NCBI RefSeq assembly: GCF_019929345.1
Contig: NZ_JAHZPJ010000008.1
Location: 1-64,000 of the forward strand
Length of the DNA stretch: 64,000 bases
Direction: 5' to 3'
DNA from: Streptococcus oralis
GTDB taxonomy: Bacteria > Bacillota > Bacilli > Lactobacillales > Streptococcaceae
This document shows positions 29,619 to 42,021 of this stretch, in pieces. Position 1 is the stretch's first letter, and each line of letters starts with the position of its first letter. The notes under the pieces are model-generated. The model ran no database searches and was not told the DNA's origin. It saw nothing but the letters and a program-made list of their open reading frames with translations. The position numbers and the translations under genes were made by a program.

Positions 29619-29624
29619 ATACGA

Positions 29625-30503
<879 letters not shown>

Positions 30504-30572
30504 TTATCAGAAAATAATTTTTTTCGCTATTATATGATATCTATCTCGGTGATAGGTTTTTTTTATGGCTGA

Positions 30573-30896
30573 CTAAAAGACCAGACGCAAGACTGCAATT
30601 AAGACCACTCCAAAAAGAACAGTGCCCACTAGATTGCGGTAGCGAAAGGCTACCCAAGCCGTTGGAAAGACTGCCAAGAAGTCCAGCCACTTGATCTGAG
30701 GAAGACTCCCAACCTTGCCTGTCACTACACTTGAAAGGATCAAAGCAAAGATAATAGAAACAGGCAAAAACTTCAAAAAACGCTCGACGATTGCTGGCAA
30801 CCCCTTGTACTTGACTAAGATGAAGGGAATCATACGGGGAATCCAAGTCACCAAGCCAGAGAAAATAACTGCTAATAAAAGATACTTACTGACCAT
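30573..30896 (-). CDS. azlD: AzlD-family membrane protein
   Basis: 107 residues with about three to four hydrophobic segments; small subunit of the AzlCD branched-chain amino acid exporter. Its start overlaps the azlC end by 11 nt, indicating translational coupling. Confidence 0.85.
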   Translation of the reverse strand: MVSKYLLLAVIFSGLVTWIPRMIPFILVKYKGLPAIVERFLKFLPVSIIFALILSSVVTGKVGSLPQIKWLDFLAVFPTAWVAFRYRNLVGTVLFGVVLIAVLRLVF

Positions 30897-31581
30897 CTAA
30901 GATTACCCCCATAGTACAACCTAGCAAGGTCGCAAACAAAACAGCTAGTGATTGAGATACCACTGTCAAGAGCAAAAAGAAAGATACCGCAACCACTGAT
31001 AGGATCATCAGCAGATTGCGAACAGAAACCCTTCTTTGCATAATCTGAAATTGCGAAGTGAAAATCCCGATAAACATCCCCACAAGAGCAAAATCTAATC
31101 CAAAGACCTCAGGATTTGGAAGAAGACCACCTAAAGCCGTTCCCGCCACTGTCCCAATAAACCAGGCTACATAACTATTGAGATTGTTCCCATGCATCCA
31201 CATAGGATTGACATTGTCTGTATGGGCTAATTCTCCCATCAAAACCCCGTAAGTCTCATCTGTAAGGAGACTGGACATGCCGATATTTTGCCAGAGACTA
31301 GTATGACGGAAATAAGTCGACGCATGCAAGCTCAGCAAAAAGAGTCGCAAGTTGATCAAAAAGACTGTCATAGCAATAGCTACCACAGGCGCTTGAACCG
31401 CAATCAGTGCCAGCATGGCAAACTGGGCGCTCCCAGCATAAACAAAGAGGCTCATCAAGCCCATCTCAACAGGTGTCACATAGGGCGCGCCAATAATCCC
31501 ACAAGCCAGACCAATGCTGACATAGCCAAGGGCAGTCGGCATGGCCGCCTGAACACCTTCCCAAAATCCTTTTTCTTTCAT
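30886..31581 (-). CDS. azlC: AzlC-family amino acid exporter subunit
   Basis: 231-residue membrane protein with about five to six hydrophobic segments, AzlC family (GYVSIGLACGIIGAPY near the N terminus; DETYGVL about residue 108). Start at 31581 chosen because GAGGAG precedes it; the alternative ATG four codons upstream contains the RBS itself. AzlCD exports branched-chain amino acids or analogues. A MET-box-like site upstream suggests sulphur-amino-acid control. Confidence 0.87.
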   Translation of the reverse strand: MKEKGFWEGVQAAMPTALGYVSIGLACGIIGAPYVTPVEMGLMSLFVYAGSAQFAMLALIAVQAPVVAIAMTVFLINLRLFLLSLHASTYFRHTSLWQNIGMSSLLTDETYGVLMGELAHTDNVNPMWMHGNNLNSYVAWFIGTVAGTALGGLLPNPEVFGLDFALVGMFIGIFTSQFQIMQRRVSVRNLLMILSVVAVSFFLLLTVVSQSLAVLFATLLGCTMGVILDGQ

Positions 31582-31672
31582 CCTTCTCCTCATATTTTCT
31601 CCAATTGAGGCTGTTCATCATCACAGCCACAACACGGACTATTATAACATATTCAAGGAAGAGAAAAAAGTT

Positions 31673-31689
31673 TAGAGTTTGAAACTAGT
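31673..31689. promoter_or_regulatory. MET-box-like site upstream of azlCD
   Basis: TAGAGTTTGAAACTAGT matches the MET-box at 14 of 17 positions. It sits about 30 bp upstream of a minus-strand -10 TATAAT (31641-31646), an activator-type position for a LysR regulator. Confidence 0.5.
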
Positions 31690-31722
31690 AGTTCGCAAAC
31701 ATTGTTAAAAAGCATTACTTGC

Positions 31723-32328
31723 TTATTGATACATAAGAAACTGATCCACTCGGATAGTGTACTTATCGACTTGGCTTTCAACAGACCCATCTTCTGTCGG
31801 ATAAACATCGACCCAGAGTTCTTTCCTTTTTCCTTCCAGCTTGACTTTATAGCGATAGCCGTCATCATAGAGTCCTACTGTATCAGTTGCCATGGATTGG
31901 TAATCTGGAAGAGCTTCAAGTTCTTTTTTTACAGTCTGGGATAAGTTAAAGAGCAATGCTTGCTGCTCAGCTTTTGAGGTAACGGGGAAATGAGCCGTCA
32001 CTTCTTCCAAACGATGTGATTTTGAAAATGTGAATCTTGCTCGGCCAGTATAGCCTTTCAAAGTAATCTGTTCATAGTGATAGAAAAGGCGACCTATTTT
32101 ATAGAAATAAGGATTTTCTGCACGCCAAGTATCGCGATAGGCCAGTTCCTCTTCTTCCACCTCTTCACTAGCCTCTCCAAATACTTCTTCAAAGGATTTA
32201 ACAGGCATACCGAAAGAAAGGGATTCAAACAAGACCAGTTGCGTCTTTTTAAAATTCTGGCAAGCTGATAAAAGCATGAGTAAAGCTCCAAGAGCAAGCA
32301 AACTACTGATTATTTTTGTAATTTTCAT
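31723..32328 (-). CDS. Lipoprotein of unknown function
   Basis: 201 residues: signal peptide with lipobox LLSAC (Cys 23), then a charged, mixed alpha/beta body with an acidic stretch (EVEEEEL). The start at 32328 is the one that gives a proper signal peptide. Lies downstream of tsaD on the same strand, separated by a terminator. I do not recognise a functional family. Confidence 0.75.
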   Translation of the reverse strand: MKITKIISSLLALGALLMLLSACQNFKKTQLVLFESLSFGMPVKSFEEVFGEASEEVEEEELAYRDTWRAENPYFYKIGRLFYHYEQITLKGYTGRARFTFSKSHRLEEVTAHFPVTSKAEQQALLFNLSQTVKKELEALPDYQSMATDTVGLYDDGYRYKVKLEGKRKELWVDVYPTEDGSVESQVDKYTIRVDQFLMYQ

Positions 32329-32370
32329 ATATCTACTATACAAAAAAAGGCTAGGATTTGTCCAAGAATA

Positions 32371-32397
32371 AAGAGTCAACAATTAGCTGACTCTTTA
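32371..32397 (-). terminator. Terminator of the tsaB-rimI-tsaD operon
   Basis: AAAGAGTCA / TGACTCTTT stem with an eight-nt loop, beginning at the tsaD stop codon. Confidence 0.8.
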
Positions 32398-33405
32398 TTC
32401 CACCGTATCAAAAGCGAGACTTGGTTTGGCGTTGAGATCCAAGCCTGCAAAGTTTTCTTTGTTCCACTCGCTGACGCTGGCATAGGCGATCATACCCGCA
32501 TTATCTCCGCAAAGACGCAGAGGCGGGATGATGACCTTGACATCTGTGATTTCGGCTGCTAGGCGTTCTCTGAGGCCTTTATTAGCTGCCACGCCACCTG
32601 CCACGACCAGAGTTTTAACAGGATATTTTTCCAAAGCCTTCTTGGTTTTAGCCATGAGAATGTCCATAACTGCAGCTTGGAAGGACGCACACAAATCCTC
32701 TGTAGACAGGCTTTCTCCCTTTTGCTCGGCATTATGGTGAAGATTGATAAAGGCAGACTTCAAACCTGAGAATGAAAACTCCAGATTGTCTTCCTTGATC
32801 ATAGCACGTGGGAAATCATAAACATCCTGACCTTGATGGGCCAACTCGTCAATCTCGCGACCTGCTGGATAGGTCAAGCCCATGACACGGCCGACCTTGT
32901 CATAAGCCTCCCCAACTGCATCGTCTCGTGTCTCCCCAACAATCTTGTAATCGCCAGCCTCAGAAACATAAACCAACTCTGTGTGGCCACCGCTGACCAA
33001 GAGTGCCAACAAAGGAAACTCCAAAGGCTCCACACTCTGAGCTGCCATGAGGTGACCAGCCATGTGATTAACGGGGATAAGCGGAAGGCCGTGAGCCCAA
33101 GCAAAGGCCTTGGCAGCTGACAAACCAACTAGCAAGGCACCGACCAAGCCTGGTCCATAAGTAACTGCAACAGCTGTCACGTCCTCTTCGGTAATTCCTG
33201 CTTCTGCCAGTGCCTCCTCGATACAGGCTGTAATAACCTCAACATGGTGACGACTGGCTACTTCTGGCACTACGCCACCAAAACGTTTGTGACTCTCAAT
33301 TTGACTAGCAATGACATTGGACAAGAGCTGATCATCGTTTTTCAGTACGGCGACACTGGTCTCATCACAGGACGTTTCAAATGCTAAAATATATCTATCC
33401 TTCAT
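32395..33405 (-). CDS. tsaD: tRNA N6-threonylcarbamoyladenosine synthesis transferase TsaD
   Basis: 336-residue Kae1/YgjD ATPase that transfers threonylcarbamoyl to A37 of ANN-decoding tRNAs. Metal-binding HMAGH (about 110-114), [11 protein letters not shown], and the SGGHTELV loop. Overlaps rimI by 11 nt; last gene of tsaB-rimI-tsaD, the standard streptococcal order. Confidence 0.96.
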   Translation of the reverse strand: MKDRYILAFETSCDETSVAVLKNDDQLLSNVIASQIESHKRFGGVVPEVASRHHVEVITACIEEALAEAGITEEDVTAVAVTYGPGLVGALLVGLSAAKAFAWAHGLPLIPVNHMAGHLMAAQSVEPLEFPLLALLVSGGHTELVYVSEAGDYKIVGETRDDAVGEAYDKVGRVMGLTYPAGREIDELAHQGQDVYDFPRAMIKEDNLEFSFSGLKSAFINLHHNAEQKGESLSTEDLCASFQAAVMDILMAKTKKALEKYPVKTLVVAGGVAANKGLRERLAAEITDVKVIIPPLRLCGDNAGMIAYASVSEWNKENFAGLDLNAKPSLAFDTVE

Positions 33406-33832
33406 CTACTTCTCTCTTCATGATGATGGCGTCCTCGACTGGGTTATGGTAGTAGGCCTTTCGCTCAGCGATGATCACCATCTTTTCTTTCTTGTAAAAT
33501 GCTTGCGCTCGGTGATTTGACTTTCTGACTTCAAGGAAAATCTCCTTATCCGTCGGCAGTGTCGCAAACAAGGCTGACGCAATTCCCTGACCTTGATAGG
33601 CTTGTTTGACAGCGATTTGTAGGACTTCTGCTTCAAAGAGATTCTCCTGTACGGCTAGAAATCCAATCACTTCTGCTCCATCATAAGCCAGAGCATACCA
33701 AGTCTGGTCTTGGGACAGGTCTGCTTGGATTTGTTCCAGCGTCCAAGGGCTGACTGGATAAACATCTGCCATGACAGCATAGATGGCTAGAGCCAAGTCA
33801 GGTTGCTGTTGGATTCGTTTGATCTCTATCAT
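33395..33832 (-). CDS. rimI: Ribosomal-protein-alanine N-acetyltransferase RimI
   Basis: 145-residue GNAT acetyltransferase; acetyl-CoA loop in [13 protein letters not shown] (about 93-105). Conventionally assigned to N-acetylation of ribosomal protein S18. Overlaps tsaB by four bases (ATGA type) and tsaD by 11, so all three are coupled. Confidence 0.9.
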   Translation of the reverse strand: MIEIKRIQQQPDLALAIYAVMADVYPVSPWTLEQIQADLSQDQTWYALAYDGAEVIGFLAVQENLFEAEVLQIAVKQAYQGQGIASALFATLPTDKEIFLEVRKSNHRAQAFYKKEKMVIIAERKAYYHNPVEDAIIMKREVDEG

Positions 33833-34512
33833 AGGCGTTTAATGTAGGACTCGCCAGACTCGGTGTGATTCTTCAGCCAATTTTCCTCAGCTTCGACACG
33901 CTTAAGGTAATTGGGCACAAAGTCGTGTAAGGAGTCTGCTTCCTTGTCCCAGGCCCAAAGAGCTAGATTAGCTGCACTTGGCAAGGTTTCTTGGTAGTTA
34001 GCTTGTGGCAGATGCTCTTGAATTTGTTCCACAAAGACACCAACTTCTCCGACAAAGGTTACCTGTTCAGCATCCTTGACTTTTTCTAACACCTCTTCAA
34101 AAGATAAATGCGCTTCTGGCAAGACAGCCTTGACATTTTCATAAAATCCTGCATAAACATTGTTGCGACGTGCATCCATGATAGGAACCACCAAGCCTTC
34201 TTGCTGACGTGGCACCAGAGCCAAGAGACTCGACATACCAACTAACTCAATGTTCAGGGTATGAGCCAAGGTCTTAGCAGTTGCTACCGCAATTCGCAAA
34301 CCTGTGTAGCTACCTGGTCCCTCTGCTACCACGATGCGATCTAAGTCCTTGGGAGTCCAGTCCAAACTCGCCATCAAAAAATCAATGGCTGGCATAAGGG
34401 TTATACTGTGATTTTTCTTGATATTGATCGTGGTCTCAGCAAGAACCTGCTTATCCTCTAAAATGGCTAGAGAAAGAGCCTTGCTGGACGTATCAAAAGC
34501 TAATACTTTCAT
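33829..34512 (-). CDS. tsaB: tRNA threonylcarbamoyladenosine biosynthesis protein TsaB
   Basis: 227-residue ASKHA-fold partner of TsaD, without the metal-binding HxxxH. N-terminal LAFDTSSKALSLAI and GPGSYTGLRIAVATAKTLA (about 69-87) are typical. First gene of the operon; a -10 TATAAT-like sequence lies just upstream. Confidence 0.94.
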   Translation of the reverse strand: MKVLAFDTSSKALSLAILEDKQVLAETTINIKKNHSITLMPAIDFLMASLDWTPKDLDRIVVAEGPGSYTGLRIAVATAKTLAHTLNIELVGMSSLLALVPRQQEGLVVPIMDARRNNVYAGFYENVKAVLPEAHLSFEEVLEKVKDAEQVTFVGEVGVFVEQIQEHLPQANYQETLPSAANLALWAWDKEADSLHDFVPNYLKRVEAEENWLKNHTESGESYIKRL

Positions 34513-34844
34513 AACACATTCCTATCTTTTGGTCTGTTTACTATTATACTACAAAAGCTGACGCATGGGAATTTTCTTTGCCCCAAACAAAAAGCCCTGC
34601 CACTTAAACAAAGAGGAAGGCAAAAAAAGTTGTAGTTTTTTCCTATCTTTTCCAAATATATAAGTGAACAAGGAATTTGAAAGGATCTTCATAAGAAATT
34701 TGGATAAGTCATATATGTTGCAACTCGATTTTCGATGCGAGAGATCATCATCGTAAACATAAGGATATCATCTGAAAATAGAAAAGTCCGCCCCTCTATC
34801 AATACGGGGTGGATTTTCTGTATACTTAGATGAATAACTGGAGC
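34513..34844. other. Intergenic region between tsaB and a small membrane protein gene
   Basis: 332 bp. It holds the tsaB promoter side (minus-strand TATAAT-like box near 34541-34546) and, at 34782-34817, a minus-strand terminator with an AAAATCC-CCCC stem for the gene at 34845. I see no ORF with a ribosome site in between. Confidence 0.6.
34782..34817 (-). terminator. Terminator of the 71-residue membrane protein gene
   Basis: Minus strand AAAATCC-A-CCCC / GGGG-C-GGACTTTT with an 11-nt loop. Confidence 0.75.
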
Positions 34845-35060
34845 TTAAGCATTTAAACCAAAGTAAAAAACAAACCAGACAACATAGGTTACAAGAAGGA
34901 GAAAAATTGAATAGAGCGTCACAAAAGCAAGCTTCCAAAGGAATTTTGTTTTGCGGTGTTCTAGATACGTAAAAATAAGATTTCCACCATAGACACAGGC
35001 TACAAAAATTACAAACATCAAGAGGCGAACCCCTACTGCAAATTCAAACAAACTAAACAT
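34845..35060 (-). CDS. Small two-pass membrane protein of unknown function
   Basis: 71 residues with two hydrophobic segments (about 8-30 and 42-66) joined by a basic loop (EHRKTKFLWK). It has an AGGAGG ribosome site, its own promoter (35128-35156) and a terminator, so it is a real gene. No family recognised. Confidence 0.75.
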   Translation of the reverse strand: MFSLFEFAVGVRLLMFVIFVACVYGGNLIFTYLEHRKTKFLWKLAFVTLYSIFLLLVTYVVWFVFYFGLNA

Positions 35061-35127
35061 TCTTAATCCTCCTTGTTTTAAAAGCTATAGGGAATATTCC
35101 CGTCCATAAACTTCCCTTTCTCTTTCC

Positions 35128-35156
35128 ATTATAACACCTAAGTGCTCTCCAACCAA
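35128..35156 (-). promoter_or_regulatory. Promoter of the 71-residue membrane protein gene
   Basis: Minus strand TTGGTT (35151-35156), 17-nt spacer, TATAAT (35128-35133). Confidence 0.65.
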
Positions 35157-35230
35157 ATCCTATCTATCTTTTTGCCCTCCTTTCCCTCCCGACTTTCTCG
35201 TTTTCTGTCTTTTACTAATTTTTCATTTTA

Positions 35231-35239
35231 TGGTATAAT
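35231..35239 (+). promoter_or_regulatory. Extended -10 promoter of rpoY-rnjA
   Basis: TGGTATAAT is an extended -10; no good -35 is apparent. It leaves a leader of about 105 nt before rpoY. Confidence 0.6.
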
Positions 35240-35349
35240 TGAAATAATTGTAACGAATCAAGGTCAATCTAGACACAAAATGGAATGAAATCAAGCAAAT
35301 CTCTACTAAAAGTTTGGAATAAGCTGACCTGTAAATAGAAAGGAACGAT

Positions 35350-35583
35350 ATGATTTACAAAGTTTTTTATCAAGAAACAAAAGAACGTAGCCCACGTCGT
35401 GAAACAACACGCTCACTTTACCTAGACATCGATGCCAACTCAGAACTTGAGGGCCGTATCGCTGCTCGCCAACTTGTCGAAGAAAACCGCCCAGAGTACA
35501 ATATCGAGTATATCGAACTCTTGTCTGACAAATTGCTAGATTACGAAAAAGAAACTGGCGCCTTCGAAATTACGGAGTTCTAA
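35350..35583 (+). CDS. rpoY: RNA polymerase epsilon subunit
   Basis: 77-residue small auxiliary RNA polymerase subunit (formerly DUF1447), the right length and sequence type (YKVFYQ start; [17 protein letters not shown] near the end). RBS AAAGGA. It is followed by rnjA after one base, the conserved firmicute pairing linking transcription with RNA decay. Confidence 0.93.
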   Translation: MIYKVFYQETKERSPRRETTRSLYLDIDANSELEGRIAARQLVEENRPEYNIEYIELLSDKLLDYEKETGAFEITEF

Positions 35584-35584
35584 T

Positions 35585-37267
35585 ATGGCCTACACTCTTA
35601 AACCTGAAGAAGTCGGCGTTTTTGCCATCGGTGGTCTGGGAGAAATCGGGAAAAACACTTACGGAATTGAATACCAAGATGAGATTATCATCGTCGATGC
35701 TGGGATTAAATTCCCAGAAGATGACTTACTGGGTATCGACTACGTTATCCCTGACTACTCTTACATCGTGGACAATATTGACCGCGTCAAGGCCGTTTTG
35801 ATTACACACGGACACGAGGACCACATCGGTGGGATTCCTTTCCTGCTCAAGCAAGCAAATGTCCCTATCTACGCTGGACCACTTGCCTTGGCTTTGATCC
35901 GTGGAAAACTCGAAGAACACGGCCTCTTGCGCAACGCCAAACTTTACGAAATCAACCACAACACTGAGTTGACCTTTAAAAATCTCAAGGCAACTTTCTT
36001 TAGAACTACTCACTCCATTCCAGAGCCTTTGGGGATTGTCATTCATACTCCTCAAGGTAAAATCGTCTGTACGGGTGACTTCAAGTTCGACTTCACGCCA
36101 GTTGGAGAGCCTGCAGACTTGCACCGTATGGCTGCCCTTGGTGAAGAAGGAGTGCTCTGTCTCCTCTCTGACTCGACAAATGCGGAAGTGCCAACTTTTA
36201 CCAACTCTGAAAAAGTCGTTGGCCAGTCTATCATGAAGATCATCCAAGGCATTGAAGGACGTATCATCTTTGCATCCTTTGCCTCAAATATCTTCCGTCT
36301 CCAACAAGCAACAGATGCTGCTGTTAAGACTGGACGCAAGATTGCGGTCTTTGGTCGTTCTATGGAAAAGGCTATAGTCAACGGAATTGAGCTTGGCTAC
36401 ATCAAAGCTCCCAAGGGAACCTTTATCGAGCCAAATGAAATCAAGGACTACCCTGCAGGCGAGGTTCTGATCCTTTGTACAGGTAGTCAGGGTGAGCCGA
36501 TGGCAGCCCTCTCTCGTATCGCTAACGGAACACACCGTCAGGTGCAACTCCAACCCGGCGATACCGTTATCTTCTCTTCTAGCCCAATCCCTGGAAATAC
36601 TACTAGCGTCAACAAACTGATTAATATTATCTCAGAAGCTGGTGTCGAAGTCATCCATGGTAAGATTAACAATATCCACACCTCTGGACACGGTGGTCAG
36701 CAAGAGCAAAAACTCATGCTCCGCTTGATCAAGCCCAAATACTTCATGCCTGTTCATGGTGAATACCGTATGCAGAAAGTCCATGCTGGACTAGCGGTGG
36801 ATACTGGTGTCGAGAAGGACAATATCTTTATCATGAGCAATGGTGATGTGCTTGCCCTTACTGCTAACTCTGCTCGTATCGCAGGTCACTTCAATGCCCA
36901 AGACATTTATGTCGATGGCAATCGTATCGGTGAAATCGGCGCTGCTGTCCTCAAAGACCGTCGTGATCTATCTGAAGACGGTGTCGTACTTGCAGTCGCA
37001 ACTGTTGACTTCAAATCTAAAATGATTCTGTCTGGTCCAGACATCCTCAGCCGAGGCTTTGTCTACATGCGAGAGTCTGGTGACTTGATTCGCCAAAGCC
37101 AGCGCATCCTCTTTAATGCCATTCGTATCGCGTTGAAAAATAAGGATGCTAGCATCCAATCTGTCAATGGTGCCATTGTCAACGCTATTCGTCCCTTCCT
37201 TTATGAAAATACGGAACGTGAACCGATCATTATCCCTATGATCCTCACACCAGACGAAGAAGAATAA
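35585..37267 (+). CDS. rnjA: Ribonuclease J1
   Basis: 560-residue metallo-beta-lactamase/beta-CASP nuclease with endo- and 5'-3' exonuclease activity in mRNA turnover and rRNA maturation. Zinc motif [10 protein letters not shown] (about 74-83), further His in TTHSIPE (about 140), beta-CASP region with [10 protein letters not shown] (about 364-373) and C-terminal RNA-binding domain. Overlapping promoter with rpoY. Confidence 0.95.
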   Translation: MAYTLKPEEVGVFAIGGLGEIGKNTYGIEYQDEIIIVDAGIKFPEDDLLGIDYVIPDYSYIVDNIDRVKAVLITHGHEDHIGGIPFLLKQANVPIYAGPLALALIRGKLEEHGLLRNAKLYEINHNTELTFKNLKATFFRTTHSIPEPLGIVIHTPQGKIVCTGDFKFDFTPVGEPADLHRMAALGEEGVLCLLSDSTNAEVPTFTNSEKVVGQSIMKIIQGIEGRIIFASFASNIFRLQQATDAAVKTGRKIAVFGRSMEKAIVNGIELGYIKAPKGTFIEPNEIKDYPAGEVLILCTGSQGEPMAALSRIANGTHRQVQLQPGDTVIFSSSPIPGNTTSVNKLINIISEAGVEVIHGKINNIHTSGHGGQQEQKLMLRLIKPKYFMPVHGEYRMQKVHAGLAVDTGVEKDNIFIMSNGDVLALTANSARIAGHFNAQDIYVDGNRIGEIGAAVLKDRRDLSEDGVVLAVATVDFKSKMILSGPDILSRGFVYMRESGDLIRQSQRILFNAIRIALKNKDASIQSVNGAIVNAIRPFLYENTEREPIIIPMILTPDEEE

Positions 37268-37273
37268 ATCAAC

Positions 37274-37302
37274 AAAACAGCCCCGTCTTCGGAGCTGTTT
37301 TT
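37274..37302. terminator. Convergent terminator between rnjA and mnmG
   Basis: AAAACAGC-CCG tctt CGG-GCTGTTTTT; it can serve both genes. Confidence 0.85.
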
Positions 37303-37304
37303 CT

Positions 37305-39218
37305 CTATGCTTTCTTTTCTTGATTCTTCGAAATACTACGATTTTTACCTTCCAGATAGACCATGAGAATGGAAATATCTGCTGGGTTTACTCCCGAAAT
37401 ACGGCTAGCTTGGCCAATGGTTTCTGGATTGATGAGTTTGAACTTCTGGCGAGCTTCAGTCGCAATCGAGTCAATGTCATCCCAGTCAATATTGGCCGGA
37501 ATGCGTTTTTCTTCCATGCGTTTCATCTTGGCAACCTGATCCATGGCTTTAGAAATATAACCCTCGTACTTGATCTCTGTTTCAATCAATTCAATGACCT
37601 TGTCATCCAAGTCCTCTGCAGCTGGCCCGATAAAGGCCACCACATCTTGATAAGAAACTTCTGGACGGCGAAGGAATTCCTTGGCTGTCACCGCATCTGT
37701 CAATGGTTTGAATCCCATCTCTTCAACCTTAGCATTGGTTTCCTTGACTGGCTTGAGTTTGATGCTGTCTAGGCGTTTCATCTCATTATCAAATTGATTT
37801 TTCTTGATTTCAAAACGAGCCCAGCGTTCATCGTCAACAAGCCCAATCTCACGTCCCATCTCGGTCAAACGCATATCTGCATTATCATGACGGAGGATGA
37901 GGCGGTATTCAGCACGACTAGTCAAGAGACGGTAGGGTTCAATGGTACCCTTGGTCACCAAGTCATCAATCATCACTCCAATATAGCCGTCACTACGCTT
38001 CAAAATCAACTCAGGCTTGCCTTGGATTTTCAGAGCGGCGTTGATACCAGCGATAATCCCTTGACCTGCTGCCTCTTCGTAACCTGATGTTCCATTGGTC
38101 TGACCAGCAGTGAAGAGTCCTGAGATTTTCTTGGTTTCCAGAGTTGCACGCAACTGATGAGGCAAGACCATGTCGTACTCAATAGCATAACCCGTTCGCA
38201 TCATTTCTGCATTTTCCAACCCTTTGATGGAATGAACTAGCTCGCGCTGGACATCCTCAGGAAGACTGGTTGATAAACCTTGAACGTATACTTCCTCAGT
38301 GTCACGCCCTTCTGGTTCTAGAAATAGTTGGTGACGTTCCTTGTCTGCAAAGCGCACAATCTTATCCTCAATCGATGGACAGTAACGAGGACCTACACCC
38401 TTAACTACACCTGTAAACATAGGCGCACGATGGAGGTTGTTTTGGATAATCTCATGACTGGTACCATTGGTATAGGTCAACCAGCATGGAACTTGATCTT
38501 TGACATAATCCTCATCACGTGAAGTATATGAGAAGTGATTAGGCGCTTCGTCCCCTGGCTGAATCTCTGTCACATCGTAGTTGATAGAGGAAGCCTTGAC
38601 ACGTGGAGGAGTTCCTGTCTTGAAACGGCCGATTTCGAGCCCAAGTTCCTTGAGATTATCAGCTAGGTTAATCGAAGCTAGACTGTGGTTAGGACCTGAC
38701 GAATACTTGAGGTCTCCGATGATGATTTCCCCACGGAGGGCAGTCCCTGTCGTCACGATAACAGCCTTGGCAGCATACTCTTGATGGGTCGCTGTACGAA
38801 CACCGACAACCTTACCATCTTCCACCAAAATCTCATCAATCATGGTTTGACGGAGGGTCAAATTTTCTTGATTTTCAACTGTCTTGCGCATTTCTTTAGA
38901 GTAAAGCTCCTTGTCAGCTTGCGCACGAAGGGCACGGACAGCTGGCCCCTTCCCTGTGTTGAGCATCTTCATCTGGATGTAAGTCTTGTCAATGGTTTTG
39001 GCCATCTCGCCACCAAGGGCATCTACTTCACGCACGACAATCCCCTTGGCAGAACCTCCGATAGAGGGATTACATGGCATGAATGCCAACATTTCAATGT
39101 TGATGGTCGCAAGCAAGACCTTGCAGCCCATACGGCTAGCAGCTAGAGATGCCTCCACCCCAGCGTGCCCCGCACCGATTACAATAATATCGTATTCTTC
39201 CGTAAAATTATAAGTCAT
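37305..39218 (-). CDS. mnmG: tRNA uridine-5-carboxymethylaminomethyl modification enzyme MnmG
   Basis: 637-residue FAD protein that with MnmE installs cmnm5 at U34 of certain tRNAs. FAD loop [10 protein letters not shown] (about 16-25), [12 protein letters not shown] (about 48-59) and the C-terminal helical MnmE-binding domain. Lies eight bases after the nudix gene; mnmA, which thiolates the same U34, lies just upstream on the same strand. Confidence 0.96.
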   Translation of the reverse strand: MTYNFTEEYDIIVIGAGHAGVEASLAASRMGCKVLLATINIEMLAFMPCNPSIGGSAKGIVVREVDALGGEMAKTIDKTYIQMKMLNTGKGPAVRALRAQADKELYSKEMRKTVENQENLTLRQTMIDEILVEDGKVVGVRTATHQEYAAKAVIVTTGTALRGEIIIGDLKYSSGPNHSLASINLADNLKELGLEIGRFKTGTPPRVKASSINYDVTEIQPGDEAPNHFSYTSRDEDYVKDQVPCWLTYTNGTSHEIIQNNLHRAPMFTGVVKGVGPRYCPSIEDKIVRFADKERHQLFLEPEGRDTEEVYVQGLSTSLPEDVQRELVHSIKGLENAEMMRTGYAIEYDMVLPHQLRATLETKKISGLFTAGQTNGTSGYEEAAGQGIIAGINAALKIQGKPELILKRSDGYIGVMIDDLVTKGTIEPYRLLTSRAEYRLILRHDNADMRLTEMGREIGLVDDERWARFEIKKNQFDNEMKRLDSIKLKPVKETNAKVEEMGFKPLTDAVTAKEFLRRPEVSYQDVVAFIGPAAEDLDDKVIELIETEIKYEGYISKAMDQVAKMKRMEEKRIPANIDWDDIDSIATEARQKFKLINPETIGQASRISGVNPADISILMVYLEGKNRSISKNQEKKA

Positions 39219-39226
39219 TTTCTCTC

Positions 39227-39682
39227 CTATTCTTCAAGATGAATGTGTCTTAGTTGGCCGTCCCAATCTGGTAGGGCTGTTTTTAAAAAGGCTGGAACTA
39301 GCTGGATATTCTGGAGCTCATCCAAGTCAATCCACTCACAGGGCAGTGTTTTCTCATCTTCCTGCATGGTCAACGGGGCATCCTCAAGTAAGTCCACCAG
39401 GTAATGAAATTCGATGTTGTGATAGGAAACACCGTCCTGTTCAAAACGATTTTCAACCACGAAAGCTAGCTGCCCAGCTTGAGCTTTGACACCCAGTTCT
39501 TCTCTCACTTCACGGACTACCGCGTCTTCCGTGCTTTCATTGACTTGAATCGCACCGCCGATAGTGTAATACTTGCCCTTGTCTTTGGTAACTAGGATCT
39601 TGCCATTTTGGAGAATCAAAGCTGTTGCTCGAACACCAAAAACAGTATTTCCCACTTTTGTCCGAAAGTCTTGTTGAGTCAT
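39227..39682 (-). CDS. NUDIX hydrolase
   Basis: 151 residues with a full nudix box beginning [10 protein letters not shown] and ending VREELGV (about 40-62), the Mg2+-pyrophosphohydrolase motif. Start at 39682 follows AAAGGA. Conserved neighbour of mnmG in streptococci; substrate (oxidised nucleotides, NDP-sugars or RNA caps) is unknown. Confidence 0.88.
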   Translation of the reverse strand: MTQQDFRTKVGNTVFGVRATALILQNGKILVTKDKGKYYTIGGAIQVNESTEDAVVREVREELGVKAQAGQLAFVVENRFEQDGVSYHNIEFHYLVDLLEDAPLTMQEDEKTLPCEWIDLDELQNIQLVPAFLKTALPDWDGQLRHIHLEE

Positions 39683-39793
39683 TTCTGTCCTTTCCCTTAA
39701 ACGACACAAAAACAGTCAAAACTCGTAAGGAGTGCAGGACAAAAAAGCCTGCAACATCCATGAGCTTTGACCATCATTTCTATTGCTTTTATT

Positions 39794-39821
39794 ATTGTAG
39801 CAAATTGAGAGAATTTGTCAA
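39794..39821 (-). promoter_or_regulatory. Promoter of nudix-mnmG
   Basis: Minus strand TTGACA (39816-39821), 16-nt spacer, TACAAT (39794-39799), directly after the mnmA stop. A hairpin with arms TGCAGG/CCTGCA lies in the 5' leader. Confidence 0.75.
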
Positions 39822-39822
39822 T

Positions 39823-41139
<1,317 letters not shown>

Positions 41140-41781
41140 TTAATACCAACCGTTGTTAAGCCAGAAGTTCTTGGCAGCTGTCCATGAACCGTAACGTCCT
41201 GAAACGTAAGCATCTGCTACACGTTCTTGGTTTTCAGCTGAGTAGTCGCCGTTCAAGTATGAATCTGTCAATTGGTAACGTCCGATATAACGTCCGTTTG
41301 TAGCTGTGTAGCTACCGCCTGATTCTTTTTGAGCGATCCATTCTTTGGCTTCTGCTTCAGAGCCACTTACAGTTGAAGCTGTGTAACTTTCTTCTTCATA
41401 AGAAGTGCTGGCTGTAGCAGCTGGTGCTTCGTAAGTTGTTGTTTCAGCAACTTCTTCATAAGTTGTAGCTTCGCTTGTTTCTTCTGTAGCAACTGGTGCT
41501 TCATAGGTTGTTGCAGAAGTTGCAGTTGCTGTCGATGAAGCTGTTCCTTCGATAACCAAAACTTGATCCACATAGATAAGGTGAATATCTTTGATATTGT
41601 TTTTTTCTGCCAATTTTTCAACAGTAGTGTTGTACTTCTCAGCGATTTCTGAAAGAGTATCACCTGGTTTAACTGTATAAGTTACAGTTTCTTGCGCAGA
41701 AGCAAGTACAGGCGCAAAGAAAGCAAGTAATGTTGCTACTCCTGCAAGAGTTGATTTGATTTTTTTAGTTGTTAATGTCAT
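41140..41781 (-). CDS. Secreted LysM-domain protein (WalR-regulon type)
   Basis: 213 residues: signal peptide ending near VLASA (about 28), one LysM domain (YTVKPGDTLSEIAEKYNTT, about 33-78), a low-complexity Ala/Thr/Glu linker (about 80-140) and a C-terminal transglycosylase-like domain with AQKESGGSYTATNGRYIGRYQ. Similar to the pneumococcal LysM protein beside sdaAB that belongs to the VicRK/WalRK regulon. Probably binds and remodels peptidoglycan; enzymatic activity is unproven. Confidence 0.87.
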   Translation of the reverse strand: MTLTTKKIKSTLAGVATLLAFFAPVLASAQETVTYTVKPGDTLSEIAEKYNTTVEKLAEKNNIKDIHLIYVDQVLVIEGTASSTATATSATTYEAPVATEETSEATTYEEVAETTTYEAPAATASTSYEEESYTASTVSGSEAEAKEWIAQKESGGSYTATNGRYIGRYQLTDSYLNGDYSAENQERVADAYVSGRYGSWTAAKNFWLNNGWY

Positions 41782-41827
41782 TTCTGAAAATTCTCCTTTT
41801 TACTATGCTTCTATCATACCGTTTGAA

Positions 41828-41845
41828 TATTACCGTTTCTTAACG
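41828..41845 (-). promoter_or_regulatory. WalR (VicR)-box-like site upstream of the LysM gene
   Basis: Minus strand CGTTAAGAAACGGTAATA fits the direct-repeat VicR motif (two GTnAn half-sites 11 bp apart) with three mismatches, placed at the -35 position of a promoter whose -10 is TATGAT (41813-41818). Confidence 0.55.
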
Positions 41846-42021
41846 ATTTTGTGTAGAAATATTACAAAAATATTTTATATTTACTGAAACATTGATATTT
41901 TTGTCATAAAAGGCCAAATTTTATACCATTTCTATCCATTTTTTCAGTTTTATAAGGGAAATAAGCACAGAACTTCATTCTTTGATATAATAGATATAAG
42001 AATCTTTGTAAGGGGAAACAG

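Noticed and set aside
29472-29624. SAM riboswitch or T-box ahead of metQ
   Set aside because: The region is a terminator for the upstream gene plus a single perfect palindrome matching the MET-box; no riboswitch core or T-box motif is present.
35726-36247. Long open frame (173 codons) antisense to rnjA
   Set aside because: Shadow of a strongly coding gene; no RBS and composition reflects the complementary codon pattern.
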